From: Nitrospinota bacterium
GTDB taxonomy: Bacteria > Nitrospinota > Nitrospinia > Nitrospinales > VA-1
Length of the DNA stretch: 64,000 nucleotides
Assembly: GCA_009873655.1 (NCBI GenBank)
Contig: WAIB01000008.1
Span: 21,655-85,654, forward strand
Direction: 5' to 3'
The position numbers and the translations under genes were made by a program. The notes under the pieces were generated by a model. It saw nothing but the letters and a program-made list of their open reading frames with translations, searched no databases and was not told the DNA's origin. Shown here piece after piece: positions 51,690 to 60,853 of the stretch (positions are counted from its first letter, which is position 1; the number at the start of each line of letters is the position of its first letter).

Positions 51690-52862
51690 TCAGGTACCGG
51701 TAGTTTCCTTTTTAACCGGATTGGGTTTGGGATTGATCATATTTTTTTTGGTAAGAATGTCGATCAGGTTTTTATCCCTGCAGGATGTTGCAATGTCAAT
51801 CAATCCATCACCGTTAAAATCGCCAACAGCCATTCCCTGCGGATGTTGATCGACCGGGTGAAAAATGGGGGGATAAGTGAAAGTACCGTCTCCCTTACCC
51901 AGAGAAACGGATATCAGGTCATCGGTTGAATTGGAAACGGCAATATCCTCTAATCCATCTCCGGTAAAATCAGCGGCAACCACAAATTTGGGGAAATTCC
52001 CCGATGCAAAATCCCTCAGGCTGGAAAAGGTTTTATCCTTGTTATTTATAAGAGTGGTCAGGGCATGAAGGGAATTACTTGAAGTTACAATATCCAGAAA
52101 GCCATCGTTATTGACATCTATATTCACTACCGTGAGAGGCTGTTTGCCGCCTTTAAAAACTTTTGAAGTTTCAAATTCGCCATCGCCTTTCCCCCACAAA
52201 ATCTGAACTCCCGTATTTCCTGATCCTGCGAGCCCGACAGCGACATCTATATTTTTGTCGTGGTTATAATCACCAATAACAATTCCCGTAGGCTGGCCGT
52301 TGACATCTATCGTTACCGGTTCCTTGAAAAACCCGTTTCCTTTCCCAAGAATAATAACCACCTGAAAATAACGCATGGTAACCGCAAGATCCGGATTTCC
52401 ATCGTTATTAAAGTCACCCGAAATCATATTTATGGGAATTTTTCCCGGCTTTAGAATTTGTTTCGCTCTTTTGAAACTTCCCAACCGAGTATTTAAAAAT
52501 ATTTGAATGGTTTGATCGGCATAGTTGAGTTCCGCAATATCTTTATAACCATCTTTATTGAAATCGCCTGAAACCAGACAAATGGGATCCCGACCGGTGT
52601 TGTAAACCAGTTGTTCATTGAATGTTCCATCCCCAATTCCCTTATAAAAGGAAAAAGAATGGCCCCCACTGTTTGCCACTACCAGATCTAAAATATTATC
52701 CCGGTTAAAATCATCGGTGATTAGAAAGGACGGCTCTCGCCCTGTTTCCAGGGTATTGGTCAACGCAAAAATGCGCGGCATTTTTCTTCTGGCTTTTGGA
52801 GGCGGGCAGCCAAACAAAACAAAAACCAGCAGCAGGCTAACTAAGATATGGAATTTCTTCAT
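51690..52862 (-). CDS. FG-GAP/VCBS repeat lipoprotein
   Basis: Lipobox VLFGC; repeated DFNxDGxxDIA motifs. Confidence 0.88.
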   Translation of the reverse strand: MKKFHILVSLLLVFVLFGCPPPKARRKMPRIFALTNTLETGREPSFLITDDFNRDNILDLVVANSGGHSFSFYKGIGDGTFNEQLVYNTGRDPICLVSGDFNKDGYKDIAELNYADQTIQIFLNTRLGSFKRAKQILKPGKIPINMISGDFNNDGNPDLAVTMRYFQVVIILGKGNGFFKEPVTIDVNGQPTGIVIGDYNHDKNIDVAVGLAGSGNTGVQILWGKGDGEFETSKVFKGGKQPLTVVNIDVNNDGFLDIVTSSNSLHALTTLINNKDKTFSSLRDFASGNFPKFVVAADFTGDGLEDIAVSNSTDDLISVSLGKGDGTFTYPPIFHPVDQHPQGMAVGDFNGDGLIDIATSCRDKNLIDILTKKNMINPKPNPVKKETTGT

Positions 52863-52927
52863 AAAGTTCTCAAGTGAAACTGGAGAATACCACAGGAGAA
52901 CATATGAAACAATTCAATAACCTTTCT

Positions 52928-54229
52928 TCAAACGGCCTGCCTTACTTTATCCACGGGCAGGTTGGCTTTTTGTCGGAAAACAAAGTGCTGGATTATGCGG
53001 GCAGCGAAGTGCATTGTCAGAGATGGGGAGGCGGTTTCACAAATAATTCTCTTATAGGAATGATGACCGGAAACACTGTTAAACATAGCTTTCATAAAAG
53101 ACTTGTCTGATGCGGCAATGGCAATCATCTGGCCCATAAACTTGAAGTCCGTAGCAAGGTTGGTCAAAACCCTGACAACACGGCCATAGGGAAGATCCTC
53201 TGTTAAATCCCGGCAATCTGCGTAAAAATTGTCTTTAAAATCAGCTAGAGACACCCCATGACGCATTATGGAACGCGCCGCGAAGATCCCCGTATTGATT
53301 GCAGAGTTGATTCCCTTCCCTTTAAAAGGCCTTATCAGCCCTGCCGCATCCCCTATGGTTACATAGCGATCCCCGAAAAGGTTTCGTGCGGGAGCTATTG
53401 GAAACTTCCCTTTAAAATAGTTCAGCGGTTTCTCCCTTCGCTGGTGAGGAGGAAGAAATCGCTGTACCGGTTCCGATCTTAAAAACTGAAGCATCACTTT
53501 TGATGAAACATTGCGGCCCGCAATGTTAATAGAAATATGATCTGCTTTTGGAGTCACTGCACCAAACTCCAGCCCTGGGTGCGAAAGCAAAAAAGCATGG
53601 ATTGTCGACTCCATCCCCTCTATAAACTCCGGGCCAGGAAACAACCGGGTGATAACCGTGTTCAAAAAATCCGGTTGCCTGTAGATCGTACCTTGCTCAA
53701 AAATCCGGCACGAACCATCATCCAAACCAAAAGCACCCACCACCACTGCGCCCTTGTAATTATCACCCTCACTGTAAACCATTACTTCTTCCGGGTGGAC
53801 TTCTATTCCTGTTACACGGTTATGCACTACCTCGGCTCCCGCCTTTTCCGCTTCTTCCAGCATAAAGGCATCAAACCGGGACCGTTTGACCGAGAGACTT
53901 CTGCCCTTTTCTACCCCTTCCAGGTTGAGACTCAATCGGTCTGAGTGCAGACAATAACCATCTATCTCATTAAGGATTAATTCATCCGGAATAACCAGGT
54001 CGAGTTCGTCTTTGAGAATATTTTCGAGGGGTGGCGACAAAACGCCTATGCATTGATTGTAATGACGGTGTTCAGAAAACTTCTTATGCTCGAAAACCAC
54101 AACATTAACGGGTTTATTCAAGGCTCTGGATTCTTTTAAAAGAGCTATGGCACAACCCGCACCCCCCGGCCCGCCCCCAACGATGCAGATGGTATCGCCT
54201 TCTTTAATCGGTTCGGAATCTTCGCTCAT
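52928..54229 (-). CDS. FAD-dependent oxidoreductase, geranylgeranyl reductase-like
   Basis: CIVGGGPGGAGCAIAL; GDRYVTIGDAAGLIRPFKGKGINSAI. Confidence 0.82.
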   Translation of the reverse strand: MSEDSEPIKEGDTICIVGGGPGGAGCAIALLKESRALNKPVNVVVFEHKKFSEHRHYNQCIGVLSPPLENILKDELDLVIPDELILNEIDGYCLHSDRLSLNLEGVEKGRSLSVKRSRFDAFMLEEAEKAGAEVVHNRVTGIEVHPEEVMVYSEGDNYKGAVVVGAFGLDDGSCRIFEQGTIYRQPDFLNTVITRLFPGPEFIEGMESTIHAFLLSHPGLEFGAVTPKADHISINIAGRNVSSKVMLQFLRSEPVQRFLPPHQRREKPLNYFKGKFPIAPARNLFGDRYVTIGDAAGLIRPFKGKGINSAINTGIFAARSIMRHGVSLADFKDNFYADCRDLTEDLPYGRVVRVLTNLATDFKFMGQMIAIAASDKSFMKAMFNSVSGHHSYKRIICETASPSLTMHFAARIIQHFVFRQKANLPVDKVRQAV

Positions 54230-54237
54230 AAGTTTTC

Positions 54238-55770
54238 CTAATTTGTGGTGGTTTCCAAACTTTGCTTTTTAAAATATTCCAGCATTCCCTTAAATATGTA
54301 GGAATGAAAATTCGAGAGAGCAACCCAGTAAATATTTCCCCAAAAAGGTTTTGGAATAAAATGGGCTCGCAAAGTCAAGCGGGTTGCGTTTTCAGTTTCC
54401 GGGTTGAGCTGAAACTGCAACCAGGACAAACCGGGAGTGATCATTTCAGCTCTCAACAACAACTCCTGGTTGGGCTCCAGCTTCTCCACTCTCCAGAAAT
54501 CCACCGAGTCACCTACCCTTAAATGAGACAAATCTCTTCTTCCTCGATGCAACCCTGCTCCTCCAAGAACTCTATCCATCCATCCACGAATTTTCCAAAG
54601 CAGATTGGCGTGGATCCATCCGTGTTTACCTCCTATCTTGCATATATGGGGAAACACCTTTTCAGGAGGAACGGGGATACAAACATCATGCTCCTCAATT
54701 ATGAATTCAGAAGATTCAAATTCACATAGGGGAAGAAGATCTGCCATTTTCAATGGTCTGCCATCACTCCAATGCGAGAAAACCATCGATTTTTTTTCTT
54801 TTTCCTGAGCCCATTCTACCGAGGTTGTAAAATCAAGCGGTTCAAATGGGAGGATGGAGGCAACATTATTGTCGGTGCAAATCACATCCGTTTTTAAACT
54901 GTTTAGTAATAATGAGGTGATGTTGATAGGAATTGAAATAAAACAATGCAACCAACAGGCATATATTCGGAACATCCATTGAACGGGTATGGGAACCCAG
55001 GAAACATCAATAAAACGCACGTTGCAGTTGAGGATTTTGGAAAACTTAAGAAGCATTTCCTTATATGTCAATATATCTTTGCAACCGATCTGGTAGATAC
55101 TGGTTTCCAATCCAGGGGTTTCCATCACCCCTACCAGATATTTGATCACATCCCGAATAGCAATCGGTTGGCAGCGGGAATTAAATTCCGGCAAAAAGGG
55201 GATGAACCGGTTATTGACAATCAAAGCTTTCATGAGCTCGTAAGAAGCGCTCCCCGTACCCAGAATAATTGCCGCTCGAACACGGATAACCGGAACACTG
55301 CCTTGCGACAGGATCTGCCCCACCTCTATGCGACTCCTTAAATGCGGGGACATTTGTTCGTTTTTTTCTCCAAGGCCACCCAAATAAATTATTCTTTTTA
55401 CATCAAAACGTTCGGCCGCTTCACGAAAGTTTTTAGCCGCTCTTTGGTCTTTTTCAACAAACTCGGTATTTTTTTCACGCATACTGTGAATGAGGTAATA
55501 GGCATAATCCACGCCCTTTAACGCAGCATGAAGCTCTTCTTCATTCAAACAGTCGGCATACGCGACTTCAATATTGGGATGGGACAAAATAGGAGGGGAG
55601 CTTTTATTTCGATACATGCAGCGGACCGTATAGCCGCGGAATAAAAGCTCGGGAATTAGGCGGCGCGCCACATAACCATTTGCGCCTGTAACTAAAACCC
55701 GGGTCCCCTTGGGCCAGGGGTTTGTGGACAAGTCATCGGTATAATGGTAATTGACTTTTTCCGGATCCAT
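54238..55770 (-). CDS. NAD(P)-binding SDR-family protein with DUF2867 C-terminal domain
   Basis: VLVTGANGYVARRLIPEL; YYLIHSM; C-terminal SRPBCC/DUF2867-like WRVEKLEPNQELLLRAEM. Confidence 0.85.
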   Translation of the reverse strand: MDPEKVNYHYTDDLSTNPWPKGTRVLVTGANGYVARRLIPELLFRGYTVRCMYRNKSSPPILSHPNIEVAYADCLNEEELHAALKGVDYAYYLIHSMREKNTEFVEKDQRAAKNFREAAERFDVKRIIYLGGLGEKNEQMSPHLRSRIEVGQILSQGSVPVIRVRAAIILGTGSASYELMKALIVNNRFIPFLPEFNSRCQPIAIRDVIKYLVGVMETPGLETSIYQIGCKDILTYKEMLLKFSKILNCNVRFIDVSWVPIPVQWMFRIYACWLHCFISIPINITSLLLNSLKTDVICTDNNVASILPFEPLDFTTSVEWAQEKEKKSMVFSHWSDGRPLKMADLLPLCEFESSEFIIEEHDVCIPVPPEKVFPHICKIGGKHGWIHANLLWKIRGWMDRVLGGAGLHRGRRDLSHLRVGDSVDFWRVEKLEPNQELLLRAEMITPGLSWLQFQLNPETENATRLTLRAHFIPKPFWGNIYWVALSNFHSYIFKGMLEYFKKQSLETTTN

Positions 55771-56044
55771 GCCTGCAATATATTCCTATATAGGCGAATA
55801 GCAAGTTTTTGCACGAAAAAGAGTCTATTTTTTAACAAGGAACCTCTTAGCACGAAAAGGGGTCCCAACTGGAAAGTTGCTGCAAATCCAAGGCAGGTGC
55901 CAGAACTATCCTTGTTCTCTCTTCTAGCACCCTTTCCTGGTATTCACCCTGGGCATGGCGTCAGGACTGACTCGAGCAGTCCAGGCCGGATCGGCATAGG
56001 AAAACTATTTCTTCCCCTTAGCTTCACCAGCACATCAACCCAGT

Positions 56045-56929
56045 TTAACTTTCCGTATCACTCATTGATCTTCCAAAAACCCCAAGCAAGGGGTTCTCGT
56101 ACCTTTCTTTTTGTTCAACCGGTTGTAATTCCTCCAATTTGTTTTTCTTGGATTCAAAAGTTAACGGAGACTGAGAAAATACATACACCATGCCTACCAT
56201 TAATCCACCGCCTACCATATTGCCTGCCGTGACAAACACCTGATTATGTATGAATCCCGCAACTGAAACCTCTGCGCCATGCGGCAAAAGTAAAGCAAGG
56301 CTCATCAATGACTGGTTTGCGATGCTGTGTTCGTACCCACTTCCAATGAAGGCAAACAGGCACCAGAAAATCATGATCAACTTGGCCGTTTCATCGCCAT
56401 TGCGGTTTGCAATCCAAACGGCAAGGCACACCAGCCAGTTGCATAATATTCCCCTGAAAAAAGCCTCCTTGGCACCCAGCGACATTTTTATCGCCGCGAC
56501 TTTAACAATCAGGGCCTGGGCCTCTGCCGAAAGGCTTCCCCCTTGCACAACCAGCCATGCCAGAAAAATAGAGCCCAGCAGGTTGCCGACGAAGCAAAGG
56601 AAAAATAATTTAACAATCGGTCCCAGCCCCACTCTTTTCTTTAAAGCTCCAACAGCAAAAACCATGTTGTTGCCGGTAAACAATTCAGAGCCTGCAAAGA
56701 TGACCAGGCTCAGAGCTACTCCGAAACTGAGTCCCATGACCAGTTTCATGAAGGGGGCGAACTGGGTTCCTGCCAAAGGGGCAGCGACGGAAAATATCAA
56801 AACGATTCCAAACCCAAGATATGCGCCTGCCAGGGCAGACATCGCCACGTAACCCGGAGGGAAGCTGTTCATGGCCTTTATTTTCTTTTCGGAAGTGTAA
56901 GCCAGCTTGCCAATATCGTTCTCAAACAT
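56045..56929 (-). CDS. formate/nitrite transporter family protein
   Basis: AGAYLGFGIVLIF; FAGSELFTGNNM; GNLLGS; AGFIHNQVFVTAGNMVGGGL; start moved from 56965. Confidence 0.9.
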   Translation of the reverse strand: MFENDIGKLAYTSEKKIKAMNSFPPGYVAMSALAGAYLGFGIVLIFSVAAPLAGTQFAPFMKLVMGLSFGVALSLVIFAGSELFTGNNMVFAVGALKKRVGLGPIVKLFFLCFVGNLLGSIFLAWLVVQGGSLSAEAQALIVKVAAIKMSLGAKEAFFRGILCNWLVCLAVWIANRNGDETAKLIMIFWCLFAFIGSGYEHSIANQSLMSLALLLPHGAEVSVAGFIHNQVFVTAGNMVGGGLMVGMVYVFSQSPLTFESKKNKLEELQPVEQKERYENPLLGVFGRSMSDTES

Positions 56930-56951
56930 GACTTCGTCCTTTCTTTGTTCA

Positions 56952-58538
56952 TCAGGCTTCTGCATTTTTTATTACCGGTTCTTTATCTAATAACTGTGAA
57001 GGCGGGGCCTTCTTCCAATTGCGTTTGTATTTTTTCCCTTTGATGGGATGCATTTTTTCCCGTGTGTGGTAAGGAACCACGAATTCCAGAACTTTTGCCA
57101 GATCATCACAGGGAACATCTTCCATCACTTTGACCGCGAGTTTAGGGTCAATGCCTGTTCGTCCGCCCATATAAACATCCACCGCATCCACAATTTCCTT
57201 ACCCTGCTTGATTTTTTTTCCAAGCAACCCGATATCGGCCACCAGGTGATTTCCACAACCGGCCGGGCACCCCGACCAGTGAGTGGTGATCGGCGCTATG
57301 TCCGGCAGCTTGTCTTCCAGTTCCGCGGCCACCTGTAAAGCCCTGCCCTTGGTTTCAATGGTTGCCAAATGGCAATAATCGATACCCACACAACTCACCA
57401 GTCCGCGCATCACACTGGAGGGATGATAAGTAAATTCTTTGACCAAAGGTTCCTCCAGTAAATCGCCCAGTTTCTGGTCGGGGACATTGGGAATGATCAG
57501 GGAATTTGAGTGTGAGAAACGAATCTCTCCATTTCCATATTTTGTCGCGATTCCCGCTATGCCTTGCAGTTTGTCCGCATGAATTCTTCCCACGGGAACT
57601 TTCAGTCCCACATAGTTCATCGACGCCTGTTTTTGCCGGTAGATACCGATATGTTCCGACTTTTCATTGGCTCTTAAATCCACCCCCGCAGGGATCAAAG
57701 GTTTGCTTATTTTCTCCTGCAAAGCGTTTCGGAATTTTTCTTCTCCCCACTCTTCAATTAGAAACGCCAGTCTGTTTTTACTGCGCACTCCCCGGCTGCC
57801 ATGGTCACGGAATATCAGAATGATCGCGGAGCAAACCCTCACAACATCTTCCGGTAAAATAAAAACATCGAGCGAAGTGGCAATCCGGTATCCTCCCGAA
57901 CCCAGCTTGCCTCCGACTAAAACATTGAACCCATAAACCGAGTTGCCTCCAAGTTCCTGAACAGCGGGGACCAGTGCCAGGTCTTGAGTTTCGGCATGCA
58001 CACAGTCATCGGCACAACCCGTTATGGCAATGTTGAACTTTCTGGGAAGATTTGAGAATTCAGAATTACCGGATATATGTTCGGTTAAAGCCTTGACCTG
58101 CGAATAGGCATCGACCTTTTCTTTTGGACTCAACCCTGCGACCGGGCAACCCATAATATTTCTTACATTGTCCAGTCCCGTCTGAATGGAAGTCAGCCCC
58201 ACCTCTTCCTGAATCGCAAAAATTTCGGGGACATCTTCAATTTTTAAATTGCGCAACTGCACCTGCTGCCTTGTAGTGATATCGATAGTTCCATTTCCGA
58301 AATCTTTTGCCACGGAACATAAAGCTTTTACTTGATGCGAAAAGCAAATCCCGTTGGGAATGCGTACTCGCTGCATGAAAAACCCGGGTTTAGGATTGCG
58401 TAAAAAAAGTCCATACCATTTAAGGCGCTGAATATCGTCTTCGCTGATCGACTCCCAACCCTCTTTCGCAAAACGGGCAATGTCGTCTTTTATTTTTAAT
58501 CCGTCTTTTTCAGATTTTAATACTTCGATTTTGTTCAT
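56952..58538 (-). CDS. nirA: ferredoxin-nitrite reductase (NirA type)
   Basis: TTRQQVQLRNLKIEDVPEI; NIAITGCADDCVHAE; HWSGCPAGCGNHLVADIGLLG siroheme/4Fe-4S motif; start moved from 58574 to an ATG with an aaagga RBS. Confidence 0.92.
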   Translation of the reverse strand: MNKIEVLKSEKDGLKIKDDIARFAKEGWESISEDDIQRLKWYGLFLRNPKPGFFMQRVRIPNGICFSHQVKALCSVAKDFGNGTIDITTRQQVQLRNLKIEDVPEIFAIQEEVGLTSIQTGLDNVRNIMGCPVAGLSPKEKVDAYSQVKALTEHISGNSEFSNLPRKFNIAITGCADDCVHAETQDLALVPAVQELGGNSVYGFNVLVGGKLGSGGYRIATSLDVFILPEDVVRVCSAIILIFRDHGSRGVRSKNRLAFLIEEWGEEKFRNALQEKISKPLIPAGVDLRANEKSEHIGIYRQKQASMNYVGLKVPVGRIHADKLQGIAGIATKYGNGEIRFSHSNSLIIPNVPDQKLGDLLEEPLVKEFTYHPSSVMRGLVSCVGIDYCHLATIETKGRALQVAAELEDKLPDIAPITTHWSGCPAGCGNHLVADIGLLGKKIKQGKEIVDAVDVYMGGRTGIDPKLAVKVMEDVPCDDLAKVLEFVVPYHTREKMHPIKGKKYKRNWKKAPPSQLLDKEPVIKNAEA

Positions 58539-58583
58539 AATTTCCTTTGGTGAATAAAACAGTTGTGTCTTCACTCAAGGGAT

Positions 58584-58600
58584 TACAAGTTACGTGCCAA
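58584..58600 (-). promoter_or_regulatory. candidate sigma-54 -24/-12 promoter
   Basis: Minus strand TTGGCACGTAACTTGTA, GG and GT separated by 10 nt. Confidence 0.6.
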
Positions 58601-58782
58601 TTCCTGCTGAAATTGGATTCAGGCTTATTCAATAGGGAGTTAGACTTAAAATGTGAAAAAACGCAAAAACAACTTTGCTTAAATTTCAAACAATAAATGG
58701 GAGCAATGCTCGAAAATAAGGCTTGATGAAGCAGACCCTGGAGCCAAATTGTTCTGACCCAATCGCTTCCCTCGCTAGAGGG

Positions 58783-60666
58783 TCAGGGAAGTTGCAATAC
58801 GGGGGTATAAGGGGCTTTGTATTCGCGGTGCCACCAGTTGCCGGTTTTTTCCTTGGCTTCGGCATCGGTGAACCAGTAATCGTACACCACGGCCTGGATG
58901 TATTTCGGAGGTTTATCCGGAAAGGGGTTACGGGCTAACAAATCGATAACCGGCTGCGAGCCCTGCAGGAGGCGAATCATTAACTGGATCAACCAGGGGT
59001 TTCTTTCATAATTGCTGAGCGCGGCAAACCACATTTGCCAGTCCAGCCGGGGCTGGTGCGGCGCAACGAAGGCGGGAGCCTCATTTAACTTGTCCGGTTT
59101 CCATTTGAACTCGTACTGTTTCCATTCTTTGCCATCGTGACTCCCTTTTATAAAAATTTCGGGACGCGAAGTGGTCATCACGGCGAACAGGCCATACCGA
59201 TTTACGATATGAAAAGGACGAATCGTTTCAACGGTGGACACATAAACGGACGGATAATTCGCCCGATTAACGAAAAAAGGTAGGGTGTATAAAAGAATAC
59301 TGATTGCCAACACTCCCATTCCCAATCCTTCTACAAAATATTTTTTCCATTCGGGTATGCGGCTTCGGTTTTCTTTTAATGGGCTCCTCCATTTTTCCGG
59401 GATTAATTTCTGAAGTACCGCATCATCAAAAAGTAAAAAACAAAGGGCCAGGGTCAATAGGTTAAAGAAACAATAATTTCCCGTCAGAATAATCAGAAAT
59501 TGAAAACCTATTAATACGGTGCCTGCCAGGTAGCGGATTCGGCCCGGTCCGAAAACCAAAAAAGGCACTCCCAACTGGATGATAAAAACCGCAAGGACCG
59601 AATATTCCTGAAACCATTGGGGTAACTGATGGGCATACCACCCGACCCAGGTCGGCAGCGGTTGTGTTTCATAGTGGTAAAAAAGCGCGGAAAAGTCTTG
59701 CCATGTGGGGTCTCCACTTGCCAGTTTTACCAGGCCGGATGTGAACATGACACGAAATAACAGAAACCGAAACAGCAAAAGCATCCATGGAGAGGGTGAT
59801 GGTTCGGCTTCCCGTTGGGTTCGCCACTTTAGAGGAGCAAAAAAAACAGCCAGGAACCCGGTTTCAAGAAGCAGGGTATCCCACTGATAACCGAGAAACT
59901 GCTGACCCACATTAAAAAGGGAAAGATAAAAAGCCCAAAGCAGGAAAAGGCTGAGCGCTGGGGCAATCCCGACAATCACCAAAATGGATATAACGGACCC
60001 TGCCAGACAGATAAATTTTAAAAATCCATCGCTGGCTCCCAACCAAAACAGGGTCGGCAGTTCCCAGAAAGGTTTTGAGCCGAATTGGGACCCCACTCCC
60101 TGAAGCAAACTTTGCGCGGGAAGGATGCCCTCTTTCCCTATCAGACCTTCAATCTGGCTGCCAAGGGATGCAAATGCAACCAGATAGACTATTCCTAACA
60201 TAATAAGGAAAAAACGCCGTGTCAGGTGCCAGGTAGGAGGTCCAAGAGTTTTACCCCAAATCCATCGAGTGAGGAAGCTGAAAAACGGCCTGTTTTCGGC
60301 AACCTTATGGTATGCCCACTCCGATATTGGAGCAAACCCCGGGACCTTCTCATAAGCCCAAAGCGGTATTTTATGGATTGAGGTAGCCAGGGCCTTATAA
60401 ACCCCCTTGGCCCCTGAATAATAACTCCCATCCGGGTAAATCAGGTATATGGAGGCATCAAATTTCTCAGGGGAAATTTGCGAATATTGTGAGGCCACCT
60501 CCTGGGAGGGCTTGTACAACACCCTATCCTCGGTAATTTGCTGCCATCTGCGTACCCAGAAAGTGCAAAATCCACATGCACCGTCGTACACCATTACCGG
60601 TCTTTGATCGTTTGCGTTCAAGCGGTCCCTCAAAAGGTTTTTCCCATTATACCCTTTAATTTCCAA
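58783..60666 (-). CDS. DUF393 (DCC1-like) + lipase maturation factor-like membrane protein fusion
   Basis: VMVYDGACGFCTFWVRRWQ; multi-TM region; C-terminal QPRLDWQMWFAALSNYERNPWLIQLMIRLLQGS. Confidence 0.85.
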   Translation of the reverse strand: MEIKGYNGKNLLRDRLNANDQRPVMVYDGACGFCTFWVRRWQQITEDRVLYKPSQEVASQYSQISPEKFDASIYLIYPDGSYYSGAKGVYKALATSIHKIPLWAYEKVPGFAPISEWAYHKVAENRPFFSFLTRWIWGKTLGPPTWHLTRRFFLIMLGIVYLVAFASLGSQIEGLIGKEGILPAQSLLQGVGSQFGSKPFWELPTLFWLGASDGFLKFICLAGSVISILVIVGIAPALSLFLLWAFYLSLFNVGQQFLGYQWDTLLLETGFLAVFFAPLKWRTQREAEPSPSPWMLLLFRFLLFRVMFTSGLVKLASGDPTWQDFSALFYHYETQPLPTWVGWYAHQLPQWFQEYSVLAVFIIQLGVPFLVFGPGRIRYLAGTVLIGFQFLIILTGNYCFFNLLTLALCFLLFDDAVLQKLIPEKWRSPLKENRSRIPEWKKYFVEGLGMGVLAISILLYTLPFFVNRANYPSVYVSTVETIRPFHIVNRYGLFAVMTTSRPEIFIKGSHDGKEWKQYEFKWKPDKLNEAPAFVAPHQPRLDWQMWFAALSNYERNPWLIQLMIRLLQGSQPVIDLLARNPFPDKPPKYIQAVVYDYWFTDAEAKEKTGNWWHREYKAPYTPVLQLP

Positions 60667-60853
60667 CTATTTGACGGAAAGTCTCATCCGGTGAAAAGCG
60701 TGTTCTTTCCATCAAAAAAGATTGACGGTTTCGGCGGTTCGGGCTTGCGTTCCGGCCCGACCTGATATAGTTTCTTTAGTTCTATATTTTGATCCGGGGC
60801 CTCAATATATTAACGCCGCTGAGCGTTGCCCCCTACTTTCCAGGAAAGATTAA

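Noticed and set aside
55790-56044. Cobalamin riboswitch
   Set aside because: No convincing B12-box or conserved core found by eye
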